This document shows positions 6,474 through 9,132 of a stretch of DNA of 9,132 bases, piece after piece. The DNA lies in NCBI GenBank assembly GCA_021162905.1, contig JAGGXT010000156.1, positions 1 to 9,132 on the forward strand. Reading direction: 5' to 3'. The translations under genes were made by a program, and so were the position numbers. The notes beneath the pieces were generated by a model. The model searched no databases. It worked only from the letters and a program-made list of their open reading frames with translations, and was not told the DNA's origin. Origin of the DNA: Candidatus Odinarchaeota archaeon (GTDB lineage Archaea > Asgardarchaeota > JAGGXT01). Each line of letters begins with the position of its first letter. The stretch's first letter is position 1.

Positions 6474-7058
6474 TTATAATTTGGAAACAAATGGATTTCC
6501 CTTGATATAGAATCTCCATAATTTATCAAGCCCAACTTTAATTCCAATTCTCGGTCTCTTAACAATTTCAAAATCGCCCTTTCTTGGGTTTTCAGCTATA
6601 AATAATGGGCCGTACTTTGTCATATCTATTCCATTAAATCGCTTATCTATATCGAAACCCATAGTAACTCTTGCTGGACCATTTGTTAGATTCTTTAAGT
6701 TATCTACTTTCCTATTCCTCTTGATGATTTCAATACCTTGTATTGGTTCTACGGCTCTTATCAACACAGCACCTGCCTGCCCTTCTGGTTCCGTTGTTAC
6801 ATTTAGGCAGTAGTATATTCCATAAATTAAGTATACATATGCATGTCCTGGCTCACCAAACATTATTTTTGTCCTAGGAGTTACTCCTCTGTATGCATGA
6901 CTCCCTGGATCATCCTCTCCACGATAAGCCTCAACTTCAACAATTTTTCCAACAATTAGGTCATTTCTAATTTTTCTAACTAAAAAGTGACCAAGTAGCT
7001 CTTTAGCAACAGAAACAGTATGTCTGTTATAAAATTCTCTTTTTATAGGCTTAAGCAT
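6474..7058 (-). CDS. AAG-family 3-methyladenine DNA glycosylase
   Basis: Monofunctional base-excision repair enzyme of the AAG/MPG fold, removing alkylated and deaminated purines such as 3-methyladenine and hypoxanthine. Numbering from GTG 7067 (197 residues), the active-site block is EVEAYRGEDDPGSHAYRG (44-61). By alignment to human AAG, Glu46 matches catalytic Glu125, Tyr48 matches Tyr127 and His57 matches His136. YVYLIYGIYYCLN (77-89) supplies Tyr79, the base-flipping intercalation position Tyr82, and Asn89; Arg104 matches Arg182. I prefer the start at ATG 7058 (194 residues), because GGTGA lies 5 nt before it, whereas GTG 7067 is inside that Shine-Dalgarno. Size is normal for the compact prokaryotic family. 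It is divergent from the ABC transporter gene and lies upstream of the ChlI/VWA pair on the same strand, perhaps loosely cotranscribed. No defect is seen. Confidence 0.93.
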   Translation of the reverse strand: MLKPIKREFYNRHTVSVAKELLGHFLVRKIRNDLIVGKIVEVEAYRGEDDPGSHAYRGVTPRTKIMFGEPGHAYVYLIYGIYYCLNVTTEPEGQAGAVLIRAVEPIQGIEIIKRNRKVDNLKNLTNGPARVTMGFDIDKRFNGIDMTKYGPLFIAENPRKGDFEIVKRPRIGIKVGLDKLWRFYIKGNPFVSKL

Positions 7059-7089
7059 TTCCTTCACCGAAAAAGTTTTTCAATAGAAC

Positions 7090-7100
7090 AACTCTATATC
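7090..7100. promoter_or_regulatory. Possible shared TATA core between divergent genes
   Basis: The 82-bp gap between the glycosylase start (7058) and the ABC ATPase start (7141) has one good TATA-like core, CTCTATATCTT. It reads acceptably on both strands: about 36 nt upstream of the glycosylase start and about 45 nt upstream of the ATPase start. It could serve one or both genes. Inference from spacing only. Confidence 0.3.
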
Positions 7101-7140
7101 TTTGTTGATATCAAACCATTGACTTTCATGAGGGATTGCA

Positions 7141-7866
7141 TTGAGTATCATAGAATTGATAGACGTATATAAAAAATATAATTCAAAATATATTCTTAAA
7201 TCTATAAATTTAGCCATCGATAAAGGGGATTTCGTCGCAATAACTGGTCCATCAGGTGCTGGTAAAACAACACTATTGAATATAATTTCTGGAATTGATA
7301 AACCTACAAAGGGCGAGGTCATAGTTGCTGGTCATAAACTGCCAAAGATGAATGAGAACGAATTAACATTTTTTAGAAGGCACTACATCGGTTTTGTCTT
7401 TCAATTTTTCTATTTAGTTCCTGAGTTAACAGTTATAGAAAATGTTGAGTTAGCTCTTGATTTAATATACCCTGAGAGTGAGCGTATTTATGTTATAGAG
7501 CGAAAAATAGGAGTTAGGACAATTAAATATCGCACTTACGAAAGAGCTGTTAAAGTGCTCGAGCTTGTAGGTCTTGGCCCAGAGTATTATAATCGTTTTC
7601 CAGACCAATTGTCTGGAGGGGAGCAGCAGCGGGTCGCTATAGCACGTGCTATAGCAAATAACCCTCAAATCTTAATAGCTGATGAGCCAACTGGGAATTT
7701 AGATATCAGAACTTCTCAGAAAATAAGCGAAATCTTTCATAGGATCAATAAAGAGTTGGGAAAAACATTAGTAGTAGTAACACATGATTTAAATATTTTG
7801 AGATATGCAAATAAGGTCTATCAATTAGAGGATGGAACATTACGAGAGGGTGTCTTTGAAAAATGA
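7141..7866 (+). CDS. ABC transporter ATP-binding protein, LolD/MacB type
   Basis: Complete ABC ATPase of 241 residues: Walker A GPSGAGKTT (36-44), Q-loop with Gln88 in FVFQFFYLVPELTV, signature LSGGEQQR (157-164), Walker B ILIADEP (177-183) with catalytic Glu182, D-loop NLD, and switch His215 in VVTHD. The Q-loop wording and the FtsX-like partner place it in the LolD/MacB/FtsE branch (type VII ABC systems), which power mechanical work or export rather than import. Residues about 110-131 between Q-loop and signature form a charged segment (PESERIYVIERKIG...) longer than in LolD. The start is TTG at 7141, supported by GAGGG at 7130-7134 with a 6-nt spacer. It overlaps the permease gene by the 4 bp ATGA, a sign of translational coupling. 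The substrate is unknown. Confidence 0.93.
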   Translation: MSIIELIDVYKKYNSKYILKSINLAIDKGDFVAITGPSGAGKTTLLNIISGIDKPTKGEVIVAGHKLPKMNENELTFFRRHYIGFVFQFFYLVPELTVIENVELALDLIYPESERIYVIERKIGVRTIKYRTYERAVKVLELVGLGPEYYNRFPDQLSGGEQQRVAIARAIANNPQILIADEPTGNLDIRTSQKISEIFHRINKELGKTLVVVTHDLNILRYANKVYQLEDGTLREGVFEK

Positions 7867-9029
7867 AATTGCTCCTTCTTACAAAAAGGATGTTAATTAG
7901 AGCAAGAGGAAAAACGAGCTTAGCTGTGATTGCATTAGCAGCTGGCACAGGAACGTTAACAGCATCTGGAATCCTTCATAATATACTAGTCTATGTGCCG
8001 GGAGCGATAATTTTAGAAAATATGATACTAATAATGGGGATATCATCTCTACTTATGGGGTCCATTTTTGTGTTTTTTATAATATTTAATATGTTTATTG
8101 ATCGTCGTGAAATAATAGGCGTGCTAAAAACTATAGGATATCCAAATAAATTTATTTTACACTTATTTGTATTACAAGGGGCTCTTTTAGGATTTGCTGG
8201 TAGTTTAATTGGTGTTGTTTTTGGATCAAATTTTGTCATATCATTGATATTTGGTTGGCGTATTTATATAGGTGCATTTCCTTTTTCTAGAGAATATCCC
8301 TATACAGCATGGAGCGGACTTATTTTTATTATTGGACTTTTACTTCCTACACTATTATCCTATTATGTGGCCATGAAAGCTGCTGAGATGCCAATAGTTA
8401 CTGCACTTTCTCATGTTCCTATCTTTTACGAGATGTCATGGAAGTTTTTATCATCATTTAATAAATACAGATATTATGCTCTTAGGAGAATATTAAGAAA
8501 TCCTATTCTGTATATATTACTTTTTTTAATATCATTAATCACTATGCTCTCAACAACGCTAACTACTACATTTAGCATTGTTTGTTTAACTAATTTACCA
8601 TATTACAGACAACTTTTAATTTATATCATATCACGCGCGGGGATCATAATTTCATTTATAATCGTGTTTACTGGCAGTGCTGGATATTACGCCATATGGA
8701 AATCTGAAAATGTTCATAGAAAAATGGAAATTAGTGTTATGAAAACTATAGGTTGGACAAATAAAGACATAATAAAAATAACGCTATATGAACTTCTTTT
8801 TATAGTTTTTGCACCATACTTAATTTCTACTGTCCTTTCAATATCAGCACTAATATTCATTTATAAGATAACTAATATAACAATACTTCTAATTTCATTT
8901 ACTGCAGCAACAAGTATTGCTGCTTTTCTTTTGGCTCTCTCTCTTCTTGTTGTATTTTCTACTGTTAAAAAACCAGTAATAGAAAATCTGAAAATTCTTG
9001 AAATGGAGCTATTAGCAGAGTTTAGGTAG
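7863..9029 (+). CDS. FtsX-like ABC permease, two-repeat form without a large outer domain
   Basis: Membrane partner of the ATPase, 388 residues, about eight hydrophobic segments: roughly 19-42, 48-79, 97-130, 150-172, 214-242, 250-278, 306-335 and 338-367. It is an internal duplication. The FtsX/MacB coupling motif appears twice, as REIIGVLKTIG (82-92) and MEISVMKTIG (288-297), each followed by a charged turn and a long hydrophobic stretch. The large extracytoplasmic domain that MacB or LolE carry after the first membrane segment is absent; only about 6-10 residues (around 43-48) separate the first two. The protein is therefore the membrane core alone, as in the duplicated BceB-like or YhgE-like arrangements, though exact kinship is unresolved. 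ATG 7863 overlaps the end of the ATPase gene. The uracil-DNA glycosylase gene starts 7 bp after its stop, so all three probably share a transcript. Confidence 0.88.
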   Translation: MKLLLLTKRMLIRARGKTSLAVIALAAGTGTLTASGILHNILVYVPGAIILENMILIMGISSLLMGSIFVFFIIFNMFIDRREIIGVLKTIGYPNKFILHLFVLQGALLGFAGSLIGVVFGSNFVISLIFGWRIYIGAFPFSREYPYTAWSGLIFIIGLLLPTLLSYYVAMKAAEMPIVTALSHVPIFYEMSWKFLSSFNKYRYYALRRILRNPILYILLFLISLITMLSTTLTTTFSIVCLTNLPYYRQLLIYIISRAGIIISFIIVFTGSAGYYAIWKSENVHRKMEISVMKTIGWTNKDIIKITLYELLFIVFAPYLISTVLSISALIFIYKITNITILLISFTAATSIAAFLLALSLLVVFSTVKKPVIENLKILEMELLAEFR

Positions 9030-9036
9030 TGATAAT

Positions 9037-9132
9037 ATGGCAGATAAAGAAGAAATAATGAAAAAAATAGAAGAATTAAATAGTGAAATACTAAAATGTA
9101 AAAAGTGTCCTCTTCATAAAGAAAGAACAAAT
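9037..9132 (+). CDS. Family 4 uracil-DNA glycosylase, N-terminal fragment (cut by window edge)
   Basis: ATG 9037 opens a frame of 32 codons that reaches the right edge without a stop. It begins with a charged helix and ends with CKKCPLHKERTN. A Cys-x2-Cys followed by Pro-Leu and an Arg-Thr-Asn element is the start of family 4 (UDG4) uracil-DNA glycosylases. These remove uracil from DNA and hold a 4Fe-4S cluster with these two cysteines (Cys21 and Cys24) plus two further ones near the middle and C-terminus. The rest, including the active-site motifs, lies outside the window, so function and intactness cannot be confirmed. AGGT at 9025-9028, overlapping the permease stop, may act as Shine-Dalgarno. 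Thermophilic archaea commonly carry this enzyme, where cytosine deamination is fast. Confidence 0.8.
   Translation, partial: MADKEEIMKKIEELNSEILKCKKCPLHKERTN

Noticed and set aside
6371..6571. Minus-strand 66-codon frame bridging the glycosylase and ChlI-like genes
   Set aside because: It overlaps the 3' end of the glycosylase gene and the 5' end of the ATPase gene in another frame and shows no domain pattern.

Overview
The window is AT-rich (by eye about one third G+C) and looks archaeal, probably from a thermophile. The evidence is the archaeal-type arginyl-tRNA synthetase, a family 4 (iron-sulfur) uracil-DNA glycosylase, TATA/BRE-like promoter elements, oligo-T termination signals, and a single 60% G+C island that folds as an archaeal H/ACA guide RNA. 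High G+C confined to a structured RNA in an AT-rich genome is typical of hyperthermophilic archaea. The lineage is not resolved; a TACK-type archaeon is only a guess.

Layout. (1) At 1-807, on the minus strand, is a CARF-like plus winged-helix regulator that runs off the left edge. It starts at a TTG with a strong Shine-Dalgarno, behind a TATA-like element and a 12-bp tandem repeat. (2) The gap 808-1391 holds that promoter, AT-rich filler and the putative two-hairpin H/ACA RNA (about 1058-1197, plus strand). (3) A 48-residue basic protein of unknown function (1392-1538) ends in an oligo-T tract. (4) argS (1625-3988) is about 150 residues longer than usual because of a helical insertion in the catalytic half. 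(5) Convergent with it, on the minus strand, lie a VWA protein (ChlD-like), an overlapping ChlI-like AAA+ ATPase, and an AAG-type 3-methyladenine DNA glycosylase. (6) Divergent from the glycosylase, on the plus strand, are a LolD/MacB-type ABC ATPase, an FtsX-like permease that overlaps it by 4 bp, and the first 32 codons of a family 4 uracil-DNA glycosylase.

How the genes relate. The AAA+ and VWA proteins should form one chelatase-type or remodelling motor, but no large catalytic chelatase subunit is visible, so the substrate is open. The ABC ATPase and permease form one exporter- or mechanotransmission-type complex, probably cotranscribed with the uracil-DNA glycosylase. The two DNA glycosylases sit about 2 kb apart in divergent units. 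No cas gene, CRISPR array, insertion sequence, tRNA or rRNA is seen. The most notable items are the H/ACA RNA, the CARF-like regulator with its repeat-bearing promoter, and the enlarged ArgRS.
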